Assembly: GCA_018267825.1 (NCBI GenBank)
Contig: JAFDXR010000016.1
Coordinates: 1 to 64,000, forward strand
Reading direction: 5' to 3'
Origin: Bacteroidota bacterium
Lineage (GTDB): Bacteria; Bacteroidota; Bacteroidia; B-17B0; Aurantibacillaceae
Length of the DNA: 64,000 bases
Both the position numbers and the translations under genes were made by a program. Of this stretch, positions 42,099 through 50,863 are shown in pieces. The notes beneath the pieces were generated by a model that was not told where the DNA came from, searched no databases, and saw nothing but the letters and a program-made list of their open reading frames with translations. Each line of letters begins with the position of its first letter. Position 1 is the stretch's first letter.

Positions 42099-42380
42099 TT
42101 AAGGTCTTTTTATTTTGGTTGGTTTAATTCCCAGTTTCTTCATGCTTCGTTTGGCTTGTTTTTTAGCCGCACGGTTTCCTCTGCGAATATCCCGTTTATT
42201 CTGATTGGCCAGCTCTGCACTCGGTTTTGTTTTCTTATGCAGGTATGGGTTATAGGCATCACGCTGTTTGCGGTGAAAATGCCCCCAGAGTCTTTTACGC
42301 TCTTTACTCTCACTGAACTGGGCTTTCAGTGGGGCAGTAGCCAGCATAAAGAGGCTGAATATGATGAGAAGGTATTTCAA
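42099..42380 (-). CDS. Small exported basic protein
   Basis: A 93-residue protein with a signal peptide, MKYLLIIFSLFMLATAPLKAQ, that begins at a TTG codon (42380). The mature part is very rich in Lys and Arg (SKERKRLWGHFHRKQRDAYNPY, then DIRRGNRAAKKQAKRSM, read in parts), with an isoelectric point expected to be very high. It may be a periplasmic or surface nucleic-acid or polyanion binder, but no family was recognised. It is convergent with the cysteine-motif pair (9 bp apart). Confidence 0.6.
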   Translation of the reverse strand: MKYLLIIFSLFMLATAPLKAQFSESKERKRLWGHFHRKQRDAYNPYLHKKTKPSAELANQNKRDIRRGNRAAKKQAKRSMKKLGIKPTKIKRP

Positions 42381-42465
42381 ACTGTTACAAATAACGTAGT
42401 TTAAAGGTACAGGATACAGAACAACAAAACTATTTTACTAACATAAACACTGTTAAATTAAGTTT

Positions 42466-42496
42466 TTTGCCGTGTGTGCCATTTGTGCTAAATTTG
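42466..42496 (+). promoter_or_regulatory. Full Bacteroidota promoter of bioB
   Basis: TTTG at 42466-42469 and TAAATTTG at 42489-42496 are separated by 19 bp, the textbook spacing for the Bacteroidota -33/-7 promoter. The bioB ATG lies 12 bp downstream of the -7 box. Confidence 0.8.
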
Positions 42497-42508
42497 TTAG
42501 GATAAGAA

Positions 42509-43495
42509 ATGACTATGAGCATTAAAAACTGGACCAAAGAAGAAATTATGGAGGTATACAATACCCCATTGATGGAATTAATATACCGTGCCTCTGAAGT
42601 ACATAAACAACACCACACCATTGGTGAAGTTCAGATAAGTTCCCTGTTATCCATTAAAACAGGTGGCTGTCCCGAAGACTGTGCCTACTGCCCGCAGGCA
42701 GCACGCTACCATACCGAAGTAAAGGTCCACAAACTTATGAGCGTTCCGGAAGTAAGCGAAGCGGCCGATAACGCCAAAGCCGGTGGTGCAAGCCGCATGT
42801 GCCTGGGTGCCGCCTGGCGCGAAGTACGCGATAACAAGGATTTTGACAAAGTGCTGGATATGGTTAAAACCATTAACAGCAAAGGCCTTGAAGTATGTGC
42901 TACACTGGGTATGGTTACCGAAGACCAGGCAAAAAAACTGGCCGAAGCCGGTTTATACGCCTATAATCACAATATTGACACATCCGAAGAAAATTACAAC
43001 AATATCATCTCTACCCGCACATACGATGATCGCCTGAACACGATCGACAATGTGCGCAAAGCGGGTTTGACTGTTTGCTCGGGAGGAATTATCGGCATGG
43101 GCGAAAGTGAGAAAGACCGCGTAGGCATGCTTTACACACTGAGCCTTCTGCGCCCTCAGCCGGAGTCGGTTCCTATTAATGCCCTGGTGGCTGTTGAGGG
43201 AACTCCACTCGAAGATCAGCCTCCGGTTCCTATCTGGGACATGGTTCGTATGATAGCCACAGCGCGCATTGTGTTGCCTAAAACAGCGGTTCGTTTATCA
43301 GCCGGTCGTTTAAGCATGAGCATGGAAGGGCAGGCGCTTTGTTTTATGGCCGGAGCCAATTCGATTTTTGCCGGTGAAAAACTCCTTACCACTCCAAACC
43401 CGCTTTATAACCAGGATATGGAAATGTTCCGCATCCTTGGACTTACATCCAAAAAAGCATTTGCGGATGTAAAAGCAGAAGAGGTTGCCGGCTAG
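42509..43495 (+). CDS. bioB: Biotin synthase
   Basis: A 328-residue radical SAM enzyme that inserts sulfur into dethiobiotin. The 4Fe-4S ligands are Cys54, Cys58 and Cys61 in [12 protein letters not shown]. Further conserved parts are [24 protein letters not shown] (the 2Fe-2S and dethiobiotin region), [10 protein letters not shown] and [10 protein letters not shown]. The start is the ATG at 42509; an in-frame ATG two codons on is also possible. It is followed by bioF after 14 bp. No bioA, bioD or bioC lies nearby. Confidence 0.97.
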   Translation: MTMSIKNWTKEEIMEVYNTPLMELIYRASEVHKQHHTIGEVQISSLLSIKTGGCPEDCAYCPQAARYHTEVKVHKLMSVPEVSEAADNAKAGGASRMCLGAAWREVRDNKDFDKVLDMVKTINSKGLEVCATLGMVTEDQAKKLAEAGLYAYNHNIDTSEENYNNIISTRTYDDRLNTIDNVRKAGLTVCSGGIIGMGESEKDRVGMLYTLSLLRPQPESVPINALVAVEGTPLEDQPPVPIWDMVRMIATARIVLPKTAVRLSAGRLSMSMEGQALCFMAGANSIFAGEKLLTTPNPLYNQDMEMFRILGLTSKKAFADVKAEEVAG

Positions 43496-43509
43496 AATAG
43501 CACTCATAC

Positions 43510-44622
43510 ATGCCTTCTAGTCCCGCACACTTATCCAGATTACTGGAAGAGCGTAAGCAGAAAGGCTTACTGAGAAGGCTCCATGTTGCAGCGCCAGTCG
43601 TTGATTTTAGCTCCAATGATTACCTTGGCTTTGTTTTTAACAATCTTATTTCAAAAGAGTTAGCCGGGCTTGATTATAGTTCTGGTTCATCTGGTTCGCG
43701 GCTTATTTCAGGTAACTCTTCATTGTTTGAATCACTGGAAAAAGACATTGCTGCTTTTCACGGGGCAGAGGCAGCGTTGATATTCAATTCGGGCTACGAT
43801 GCCAATGTGGGATTACTTTCCAGTGTTCCGCAAAAAAATGACCTGATCCTTTACGATGAGTTAATTCATGCATCCATGCATGATGGCATTGGTTTGAGTT
43901 ACGCCAAACACTTTAAATTCAGGCACAATGATGTTTCGCACCTGGCCGCGTTACTTGAAAGACATCGTCCACATTTCACGGAAATATATATCGCCATAGA
44001 AAGTGTTTATTCTATGGATGGAGACAGTGCACCGCTGAAAGAGATGGCAGACCTGGCGAGGACCTTTAATGCCCACCTGATTGTAGATGAAGCCCATGCC
44101 ATTGGTGTTATGGGGAAACAGGGCAGCGGACTGTGCGATGCAGCAGGCATTGCCGATAGCTGTTTCGCGAGGGTTTATACCTATGGAAAAGCCATGGGAT
44201 GCCATGGTGCTGCTGTACTTGGCAGCGAACTGCTTCGTACTTACCTCATTAATTTTGCCCGGTCATTTATATATACAACTGCCCTGCCGGAGCATAGCCT
44301 TCGCTGCATACAGACAGCTTATAAACTGTTGGCTGATCAGACCATGCAGGAACAGTTGCAGGCCAACATCCGGTATTTCAATGAGAAAACAGCCGGTAAC
44401 CCGCATTTTATTCAAAGCCACAGTGCCATTCATTGTTATGTATTGCCCGGCAATGAAAGGGTGCAGGCTATGGAAGAGAAATTACAGGCAGCCGGAATTT
44501 TCGCAAAGAGTATCAAAAGCCCCACGGTGAAGGCCGGGGAAGAGCGACTTCGGATCTGCCTGCATGCGTTTAACACCTTTGAAGAAATAGACAGCTTGTT
44601 AAACATTCTCCCGCAGGCATAA
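43510..44622 (+). CDS. bioF: 8-amino-7-oxononanoate synthase
   Basis: A 370-residue PLP enzyme of the alpha-oxoamine synthase family, which condenses pimeloyl thioester with alanine. The substrate-site phrase DFSSNDYLGF occurs near residue 30. SGSSGSRLISGNSSLFESLE and IFNSGYDANVG follow. The PLP lysine lies in VYTYGKAMGCHG (~residue 220), with DEAHAIGVMG before it. It is downstream of bioB in one transcript. Confidence 0.95.
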   Translation: MPSSPAHLSRLLEERKQKGLLRRLHVAAPVVDFSSNDYLGFVFNNLISKELAGLDYSSGSSGSRLISGNSSLFESLEKDIAAFHGAEAALIFNSGYDANVGLLSSVPQKNDLILYDELIHASMHDGIGLSYAKHFKFRHNDVSHLAALLERHRPHFTEIYIAIESVYSMDGDSAPLKEMADLARTFNAHLIVDEAHAIGVMGKQGSGLCDAAGIADSCFARVYTYGKAMGCHGAAVLGSELLRTYLINFARSFIYTTALPEHSLRCIQTAYKLLADQTMQEQLQANIRYFNEKTAGNPHFIQSHSAIHCYVLPGNERVQAMEEKLQAAGIFAKSIKSPTVKAGEERLRICLHAFNTFEEIDSLLNILPQA

Positions 44623-44660
44623 AACCATACAGGGCTTCGGAATTTTAAGTAATTTTAGAC

Positions 44661-45212
44661 GTGCAATTAAAAACGGATCTTTCCAAATTCAATAACAGCT
44701 GGTACAAGCCGGGCCCCCCGGTAAAACGGATTGCCTGGTATATGGTAAATGCCTGTTTTTTTAATTCTGCATTTCCGCTTATGGGCTATAAACGTTTTCT
44801 GCTTCGCCTGTTTGGTGCCAAAGTCGGGAAAGGTGTGATCATTAAACCCCATGTCAATATTAAATACCCATGGAACCTGAAAATAGGGAATCATGTATGG
44901 ATTGGCGAACGCGTATGGATCGATAACCTGGCTATGGTGGAACTCCGCGATAATTCCTGTGTATCGCAGGGAGCCATGCTTTTGTGTGGAAATCATCATT
45001 ACAAAAAAACAACATTCGATCTCGTGATCGGTACCATTACCATTGATGAGGGAGCCTGGGTTGGCGCCATGAGCGTGGTTTGCCCGGGTATAAAAGTAGG
45101 GAGCCATGCCGTATTGACTGTAAACAGTGTTGCTACGCGGCATCTCGATCCTTATGGAATTTACCAGGGAAACCCTGCTGAAAAAATAAAAGACCGCATC
45201 ATAAAAGAATAA
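44661..45212 (+). CDS. WcaF-like hexapeptide acetyltransferase
   Basis: A 183-residue left-handed beta-helix acyltransferase of the WcaF group. It starts at a GTG (44661). LFGAKVGKGVIIKPHVNI, IGNHVWIGERVWIDNLA and LLCGNHHYKKTTFDL are family-typical, and the end GIYQGNPAEKIKDR matches the usual dimer tail. WcaF relatives acetylate surface sugars in exopolysaccharide synthesis. It lies apart from any obvious capsule cluster, so the acceptor is unknown. Confidence 0.85.
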   Translation: MQLKTDLSKFNNSWYKPGPPVKRIAWYMVNACFFNSAFPLMGYKRFLLRLFGAKVGKGVIIKPHVNIKYPWNLKIGNHVWIGERVWIDNLAMVELRDNSCVSQGAMLLCGNHHYKKTTFDLVIGTITIDEGAWVGAMSVVCPGIKVGSHAVLTVNSVATRHLDPYGIYQGNPAEKIKDRIIKE

Positions 45213-45234
45213 TAAGCAACCGAACCATCCTGCC

Positions 45235-46896
45235 TTGAGCTCACTTCGTTCCATAAACCCTTATTTCTTAAAATACAAATGGCACCTGCTGGGGGGTATT
45301 ATTTTTGTGATTCTGTCAACCGTGTTTGCCGGCCTGGTAAATGATATGGTAGGAAAGGCTACCAACGTGATTGTAGAAGCCAAAGCAAAAAATATAACGC
45401 CGGGTCTTTCTACCTTTGTGAAATATGCCCTGCTGATCCTGGGCTTTGCATTAGCCAAAGGTGTGTTTATGTTTTTTATGAGGCAGACCATGATTGTGAT
45501 GAGCCGTCATATTGAGTTTGATCAGAAAAACGAATTATACGCTCATTATCAACTGTTTGATGCTTCTTTCTTCAAGCAATACACCACGGGCGATATGATG
45601 AACCGCATCAGCGAAGATGTAGGTAAAGTGCGTATGTATACAGGTCCGGCAATCATGTATCTGGTGAACACATTTGCTACAGTTGTCATTGTACTCATAT
45701 TCATGTTGCAATCGAACTGGAAACTTACCTTACTGGTATTGGCACCTTTACCGTTTTTGTCGTATGTTATCTACAGAGTTTCCGACCTGATTAATAAACG
45801 GAGTAAGATCGTTCAGCAGGAGCAGTCCAAACTCACATCGCATGCCCAGGAAACTTATTCTGCTGTCAGGGTTATTAAAGCCTATGCCCGGGAGAATTTT
45901 TACATTCAGAAACTCTCGGATCTCAACAACGATTATAAAAATTCCAATTTAAAGCTGTCTATTGTAGAAGCTATGTTCCAGCCGGTAATGGTACTCATGA
46001 TAGGTATCAGCGTTATTGCCACAGTATGGTATGGGGGCAGACTGGTAATACACGGCGAAATAAAACCGGGGTATATTACAGAGTTTATCCTGCACGTGTA
46101 TTTGCTTACCTGGCCGTTTGCATCCCTGGGTTGGGTTACATCACTGATTCAGCGGGCAGAAGCATCGCAAGCGCGGATCAATGAGTTTCTGGGATACAAG
46201 CCGGCCATTCAATCGCCGACCAATGGATTAACGCATATCGATGGCAGTATTGAATTTAAAAATGTGTCTTTTACCTATAAGGATAGTGGTATAGAAGCGC
46301 TCCGGAACCTGAGTTTTAAACTTGAAAAAGGAAAAACACTGGGTATTATGGGAGGAGTTGGCAGTGGTAAAACAACCATAGCGGATCTGTTGGTAAGGCT
46401 CTATGATACATCGGATGGAGAGATCCTGATAGACGGGAATCCGATCCGGAATTATGATCTCCATGAACTGCGCCGCCACATGGCTTATGTGCCGCAGGAT
46501 GTATTTTTGTTTTCGGATACCATTCGCAACAATATTGCGTTCTCGACCGGCCGAACATACAGTGAGCAGGATATTGAGGATGCGGCCCGGAAGGCCGGAG
46601 TGTATGATAATATCATGGGGTTCCCGGAACGATTCAATACACTGGTAGGTGAACGCGGCGTTACACTGTCGGGTGGACAGAAGCAGCGAATTTCTATTGC
46701 CAGGGCTATACTGGCCAGGCCGCAGATTATGATTTTTGACGATTGTTTATCCGCAGTAGATGCTGAAACTGAAGAACTTATATTGGGTCATTTAAAAGAT
46801 GTCATGAAGGATAAAACCTGCATCATTATCAGTCATCGTGAATCTACATTACGCTTTGCCGACAAAGTGATCAACCTGGATCAAATGGTTAATTAA
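45235..46896 (+). CDS. ABC exporter half-transporter with Asp in the Walker B Glu position
   Basis: A 553-residue transporter of the MsbA/multidrug type: a membrane domain (~1-310, about six TM helices) joined to an ATPase domain. The start is a TTG (45235). Walker A is GGVGSGKTTIADLL, the signature LSGGQKQRIS and Walker B MIFDDCLSAVDAETE. The usual catalytic glutamate after Walker B is Asp, as in the weaker site of heterodimeric exporters. A partner half is not in the window. The substrate is unknown. Confidence 0.92.
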   Translation: MSSLRSINPYFLKYKWHLLGGIIFVILSTVFAGLVNDMVGKATNVIVEAKAKNITPGLSTFVKYALLILGFALAKGVFMFFMRQTMIVMSRHIEFDQKNELYAHYQLFDASFFKQYTTGDMMNRISEDVGKVRMYTGPAIMYLVNTFATVVIVLIFMLQSNWKLTLLVLAPLPFLSYVIYRVSDLINKRSKIVQQEQSKLTSHAQETYSAVRVIKAYARENFYIQKLSDLNNDYKNSNLKLSIVEAMFQPVMVLMIGISVIATVWYGGRLVIHGEIKPGYITEFILHVYLLTWPFASLGWVTSLIQRAEASQARINEFLGYKPAIQSPTNGLTHIDGSIEFKNVSFTYKDSGIEALRNLSFKLEKGKTLGIMGGVGSGKTTIADLLVRLYDTSDGEILIDGNPIRNYDLHELRRHMAYVPQDVFLFSDTIRNNIAFSTGRTYSEQDIEDAARKAGVYDNIMGFPERFNTLVGERGVTLSGGQKQRISIARAILARPQIMIFDDCLSAVDAETEELILGHLKDVMKDKTCIIISHRESTLRFADKVINLDQMVN

Positions 46897-46980
46897 TTTA
46901 CCATTTTTTTTGTTAAAAAGGGCGGATTGGCAATCTTTTTGTAAATCCATCTGTTTACTACAATACGTAGGTATTTGCAG

Positions 46981-47202
46981 ATGGCACCGGAAGATATAAA
47001 GCAGTTATTAGTTGTGGCTTTTAAACGAACCATTCTCAGGGATTCGGTTTTGTCGATTGAGCCGCGATCCAATACCGGTGTTATTATTTACCGGAGTTCC
47101 TGGTCGGGCCGATACCTGAAACATCTGCTGATCATTACCGAAAAACTGAATCTTACTTTTGTTGTCTTAAACAGCAATGAAGTACTGGTATACGAGAATT
47201 GA
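46981..47202 (+). CDS. Small hypothetical protein
   Basis: A 73-residue frame from the ATG at 46981 (MAPEDIKQLLVVAFKRTI). It shows an amphipathic helix, a short strand stretch (TGVIIYRSSWSGRYLKHLL) and a C-terminal strand. No family or motif was recognised. It lies in an otherwise AT-rich intergenic space between an ABC exporter and cvfB, and it is not obviously a shadow of another gene. Whether it is expressed is uncertain. Confidence 0.45.
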   Translation: MAPEDIKQLLVVAFKRTILRDSVLSIEPRSNTGVIIYRSSWSGRYLKHLLIITEKLNLTFVVLNSNEVLVYEN

Positions 47203-47298
47203 AATTTTTCGACATTCGTACCAGGTACCAATGGAGGAGCAGCATGGTTCTGTTTTCAAATAGTTTATATAAGTGGGGTACATATCAAAAGGTTCAAA

Positions 47299-47333
47299 TA
47301 TAATAAATATTATTTAACATAATATTTATTATA
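47299..47333. repeat. AT-rich perfect inverted repeat
   Basis: TATAATAAATATTA (47299-47312) and TAATATTTATTATA (47320-47333) pair perfectly over 14 bp around a 7-nt loop, in the 224-bp space between the small frame and cvfB. It is too AT-rich and lacks a T-run for a normal terminator. It may be a protein site or a cruciform. Confidence 0.7.
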
Positions 47334-47405
47334 GTGTAAAATTATAATTCAAAATACTGATATTCAATGTGTTCAAATAGTTAGTTGCCATACTCAGATT
47401 AATGT

Positions 47406-47413
47406 TAACTTTG
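47406..47413 (+). promoter_or_regulatory. -7 promoter element (TAACTTTG) of cvfB
   Basis: TAACTTTG matches TAnnTTTG, 13 bp before the ATG. A TTG at 47385-47387 lies 18 bp upstream of it, an acceptable -33. Confidence 0.55.
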
Positions 47414-47426
47414 CAAATTCTTACTT

Positions 47427-48284
47427 ATGATCCACATCGGAAAAACCAATAACCTGACCATTATCCGTGACACCCCTGTAGGTATGTACCTGGGCGAAAA
47501 CGAAGCGCAGGTGGTTCTGCTCCCTAAAAAATACATTAAACCCGAATTCAAAGTTGGCGATCAGGTCGATGTGTTTATATACAAAGACTCGGAAGACCGA
47601 CTCGTGGCCACTACCCTTGAACCCTATGCAGAGGTCAACCAGTTTGCCCACCTCAATGTTTCTGAAGTGAGCCGCGTGGGCGCATTTTTAGACTGGGGCC
47701 TGGAAAAGGATCTTTTTGTTCCGTTTAAAGAACAGAAAAAACGCATGGAAGAAGGTTCTTCCTATGTGGTGTTTGTATACCTCGACGAGGTTACCCAGCG
47801 CGTTGTGGCTTCCAGCAAAATCAACAAGTTTATCAGCAATGAGGTGCTTACCGTAGAGGTTGGCCAGGAGGTTGACTTACTGGTGTACGACCGTTCGCCT
47901 ATGGGTTACAATTGCATTATTAACGGTGATCATAAAGGCCTGCTTTATAACAACGAAATTTATAGCAATATCCAGGTTGGCGATCAGCTCACCGGCTATA
48001 TCAAAACAATCCGTGAAAATAACCTGATAGATCTGAGCCTCCAGAAGCTTGGATTCAAAAATGTACTTTCATCTACAGACATTATCCTGGATTATCTCCA
48101 CCGCCATGAGGGATTTGTGGCACTTTCCGACAAAAGCTCCCCGGAAGAAATCCTTAAGGTTTTCAGCATGAGTAAAGCCACTTTTAAAAAATCAATCGGT
48201 GTGCTTTATCGTCAGCGCAAAGTCCGGATCGGCGATGACGGCGTTCATCTGCTCAAAGAATCCATTGAAGCACAAGGTGATTAA
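47427..48284 (+). CDS. CvfB-like S1 RNA-binding protein
   Basis: A 285-residue cytoplasmic protein matching the CvfB/YitL family. Three S1-type OB folds are recognised: residues ~1-65, ~70-130 (EVSRVGAFLDWGLEKDLFVPF is the family hallmark) and ~140-215 (GYNCIINGDHKGLLYNNEI). A winged helix follows (KATFKKSIGVLYRQRKVRI). CvfB binds RNA and affects virulence-factor expression in firmicutes; its role in Bacteroidota is not established. It has its own promoter. Confidence 0.9.
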   Translation: MIHIGKTNNLTIIRDTPVGMYLGENEAQVVLLPKKYIKPEFKVGDQVDVFIYKDSEDRLVATTLEPYAEVNQFAHLNVSEVSRVGAFLDWGLEKDLFVPFKEQKKRMEEGSSYVVFVYLDEVTQRVVASSKINKFISNEVLTVEVGQEVDLLVYDRSPMGYNCIINGDHKGLLYNNEIYSNIQVGDQLTGYIKTIRENNLIDLSLQKLGFKNVLSSTDIILDYLHRHEGFVALSDKSSPEEILKVFSMSKATFKKSIGVLYRQRKVRIGDDGVHLLKESIEAQGD

Positions 48285-48375
48285 AGCACATACATGTTTG
48301 CCCGGATTTAATTTTACAGGAAAGAGATTCAGTCATTTTTTTTGTACTTTTAGTCAACTCTTACCCCTTGTTTTT

Positions 48376-48771
48376 ATGCAAATACCACCCCATGCAATCA
48401 AAACATCCCTGTTTTATACCTGGATGGATGAACATGGAATCTGTTGTACCAAACCACTTGCGGCCGCTGAAATAGAGCTTGAGCATGCCCGCGAAAATAC
48501 AGCTGCTGTAAATACGTTTTACCAGGGTCGTAAATTCCCGCTTTTAATTGATTCCAGGCAGGTTAAATCCATAAGCCGCGAAGCCCGTCAGCATTTCTCA
48601 ACCAATGGTCGCGAAACTTATACCAATGCATTTGCCATTCTGGTTAAATCGCCCCTGAGCCGGGTTATCGGTAATTTTTTTATGGGGATCAACAAACCTC
48701 CGTTGCCTTCACGGCTTTTTGATAATGAAGAAGATGCCGTTGAATGGTTAAAGCAATTTGTGAACGCATGA
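48376..48771 (+). CDS. DUF7793/STAS-like regulatory protein
   Basis: A 131-residue protein of the STAS/SpoIIAA-like group now called DUF7793. Key phrases are GRKFPLLIDSRQVKSISREARQ (read in parts) and SPLSRVIGNFFMGINKPPLP. The ATG at 48376 is used; the frame is open further back only through the cvfB end. Its stop overlaps the ATG of the histidine kinase in ATGA, so the two are translationally coupled. Such STAS-like proteins can act as phosphorylation-dependent switches; that is inference here. Confidence 0.7.
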   Translation: MQIPPHAIKTSLFYTWMDEHGICCTKPLAAAEIELEHARENTAAVNTFYQGRKFPLLIDSRQVKSISREARQHFSTNGRETYTNAFAILVKSPLSRVIGNFFMGINKPPLPSRLFDNEEDAVEWLKQFVNA

Positions 48772-49583
48772 TTAAACAGCCAGCGGGCGAGATAAATATT
48801 TCAGATAACGCAGAACGGGCAAATAAGATTCTGAACGTGATCATGGCTTTTGCCCGGCTTGACTTTTCACATAAAATTGAACTTTCTGAACACGGCGAAG
48901 ATATTCTGGATGCTATCAGCGGCGGTGTCAATATGCTGGGTGAAGAACTCCAGGTATCCACGATTTCCCTGAAGGAAAAAGAACAACTGCTCAAAGAAAT
49001 TCACCATCGTGTAAAAAACAATCTGCAGATTGTATCGAGCCTGCTGAGTTTACAATCGCAAGACAGTAAAGATGAAGCTTTCCTGGGCCTGATCCGTGAG
49101 AGCCGTAACCGTATATCGTCTATGGCCCTGGTTCATGAAATGTTGTATGCCTCTAAGAATCTGAGCGACATCAGCATCCATGAATATGTGATGCGTTTAT
49201 CACAGAGCATTCAGAACTCATTCAGGTCGCCTGATCAGCAGGTCGATTTCGAATACAGGATGGATCCGAAACTCTCTTTTGATATTGACCGCATGATTCC
49301 CATTGGGTTGATTATCAATGAAGTTATAAGCAATGCCCTGAAGTACGCATTCCCTTCTAAACATGGTATTATTTCCATCTCGCTCGAAGAAGACGGTGAG
49401 AACTATACCTTACAGGCCGGCGACAATGGCATTGGGTTACCGAAGGGCTTTAATGTGTCGGAGGATGCGAATCTGGGTATGCAGCTTATATTTATGCTGG
49501 CGGAACAGCTCGATGGCACCGCACAGTTACTTCAACGTGAAGGCACACATTTCTCGATCCGTTTTCCCAAATCAGAAAAATAA
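48768..49583 (+). CDS. Cytoplasmic HisKA_2 histidine kinase
   Basis: A 271-residue kinase with no membrane helix. The start region (~1-60) contains a HAMP-like segment (FARLDFSHKIELSEHGEDIL). The phospho-acceptor is in EIHHRVKNNLQIVSSLLSLQS of the HisKA_2/HWE type (read in parts). The ATP-binding part shows NEVISNALKYAF, GDNGIGLPKGF and LGMQLI. No response regulator is adjacent. It is coupled to the DUF7793-like gene, its most likely partner. The ATG at 48768 is chosen because it gives the ATGA overlap; a start at 48744 is also possible. Convergent with the MFS gene (2 bp). Confidence 0.88.
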   Translation: MIKQPAGEINISDNAERANKILNVIMAFARLDFSHKIELSEHGEDILDAISGGVNMLGEELQVSTISLKEKEQLLKEIHHRVKNNLQIVSSLLSLQSQDSKDEAFLGLIRESRNRISSMALVHEMLYASKNLSDISIHEYVMRLSQSIQNSFRSPDQQVDFEYRMDPKLSFDIDRMIPIGLIINEVISNALKYAFPSKHGIISISLEEDGENYTLQAGDNGIGLPKGFNVSEDANLGMQLIFMLAEQLDGTAQLLQREGTHFSIRFPKSEK

Positions 49584-49585
49584 TT

Positions 49586-50815
49586 TTATGAAGCGCTTAC
49601 GGGTTGGTATTTCCGTAAGGAGATTATAGCAATCGTGACGCTGAAAGCCGTCAGGATGGCTCCCATAAGAAACGGTGCCCCCGGGAAATAAACCGGGGCT
49701 TTTTCGTCGGTGAAGTATGAAAACAGTTCAGTCATGAGCAATGGCCCAATGATGGAAGTTAAGCTCATCAGGCTGGTGATCGCACCCTGCAGTTCACCCT
49801 GTTCGTTTGGTGGGACCTGGCCGGTAGCAATACTCTGCATGGATGGGCCGGCTATACCTCCAAAGGCATAGGGAATCATAAAGGCAAACATCATCCAGCC
49901 CTGGCTTGCAAAGGCAAACAGAATAAACCCGATGATGTAGAAACAAAGGCCTATATAAACCGAACCTTTTTGTCCAAACCATTTCATGGTACTTTTAATA
50001 AGACCGCCCTGTACGATAGCGACAGAAACTCCCACAAACGAAATTGAAATTCCTACCCACAGTTTGGTCCAGTGAAATTTCTCTTCGGTATAGAAAGTCC
50101 AGGTCGATTGAGCTGCATGCCCCGCAATGTATATAAGTGTCATGGAAAAAATAAGGCCCAAAATAGCCGGGTAACGTTTCAGGTGTTTTAATGAACCAAA
50201 TGCATTGGCACGTTTCCAGTCAAAGGCCCGGCGGTTTTCTTTTTTGAGCGATTCAGGAAGAACGAAATAACCGTACAGAAAATTGATGAGTGATAAAATA
50301 GCTGCTGCGATAAACGGTGCCCTCACGCCCAGGAAATAATCGACGCCCGAGCCCAGTATAGGACCAATGATGAAGCCCAAACCAAAAGCAGCGCCGATCA
50401 TACCAAAATTCTGAGCGCGTTTTTCGGGCGTGCTCACATCGGCAATATAAGCTGAAGCAGTCGTAAAACTGGCCCCGCAGATTCCGGCAAAAATACGCCC
50501 GATAAAAAGCCAGAAGATACTTGGTGCGAGCGCCAGGAACAGGAAGTCGACACCCAGCCCGAACAGGGAAATCAACAGAATAGGCCTGCGTCCGTATTTA
50601 TCGCTTAAACCACCCAGGATCGGCGAAAAGAAAAACTGCATAATGGCGTATGAAATGGTAAGCCAGCCGCCGATACTGGCTGCTTTGCTCATGCTGGCGC
50701 CCGACAACGATTGAATCAGGGTGGGCATAATCGGAATAATAATACCAATGCCTGTACAGTCGATCAGCAGCGTGATGAAAATAAAAAGCATGGCTTTGTT
50801 TTTGGGCTCGGTCAT
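49586..50815 (-). CDS. MFS exporter of the TetA-like family
   Basis: A 409-residue, 12-helix major facilitator superfamily drug:H+ antiporter of the DHA1/TCR-Tet type. The loop motif GGLSDKYGRRPILLIS lies between helices 2 and 3. Further family phrases are SFTTASAYIADVSTPEKRAQNFG and LGFIIGPILGS. It resembles TetA-type proteins, but many chromosomal homologues do not confer tetracycline resistance, so no substrate is assigned. The ATG at 50815 is used. An upstream TTG at 50836 lies within the predicted -7 element (50834-50841). Confidence 0.9.
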   Translation of the reverse strand: MTEPKNKAMLFIFITLLIDCTGIGIIIPIMPTLIQSLSGASMSKAASIGGWLTISYAIMQFFFSPILGGLSDKYGRRPILLISLFGLGVDFLFLALAPSIFWLFIGRIFAGICGASFTTASAYIADVSTPEKRAQNFGMIGAAFGLGFIIGPILGSGVDYFLGVRAPFIAAAILSLINFLYGYFVLPESLKKENRRAFDWKRANAFGSLKHLKRYPAILGLIFSMTLIYIAGHAAQSTWTFYTEEKFHWTKLWVGISISFVGVSVAIVQGGLIKSTMKWFGQKGSVYIGLCFYIIGFILFAFASQGWMMFAFMIPYAFGGIAGPSMQSIATGQVPPNEQGELQGAITSLMSLTSIIGPLLMTELFSYFTDEKAPVYFPGAPFLMGAILTAFSVTIAIISLRKYQPVSAS

Positions 50816-50833
50816 AATCGTAAAAATGAAATG

Positions 50834-50841
50834 CAAATATA
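50834..50841 (-). promoter_or_regulatory. -7 promoter element (TATATTTG) of the MFS gene
   Basis: Minus-strand TATATTTG matches TAnnTTTG, 19 bp before the ATG at 50815. Confidence 0.55.
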
Positions 50842-50863
50842 CGTGCTTTCCGTAAAGTATAGG

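Noticed and set aside
46975-46980. TTG start two codons before the small hypothetical gene
   Set aside because: The ATG at 46981 is adjacent and more likely.
48199-48375. Extended N-terminus of the DUF7793 protein
   Set aside because: The frame runs back into the cvfB coding region; the ATG at 48376 gives a protein that begins like the family.
49586-50815. Tetracycline-resistance gene
   Set aside because: The protein is TetA-like in its family motifs, but this subfamily has many chromosomal members with other or unknown substrates. Resistance is not inferable.
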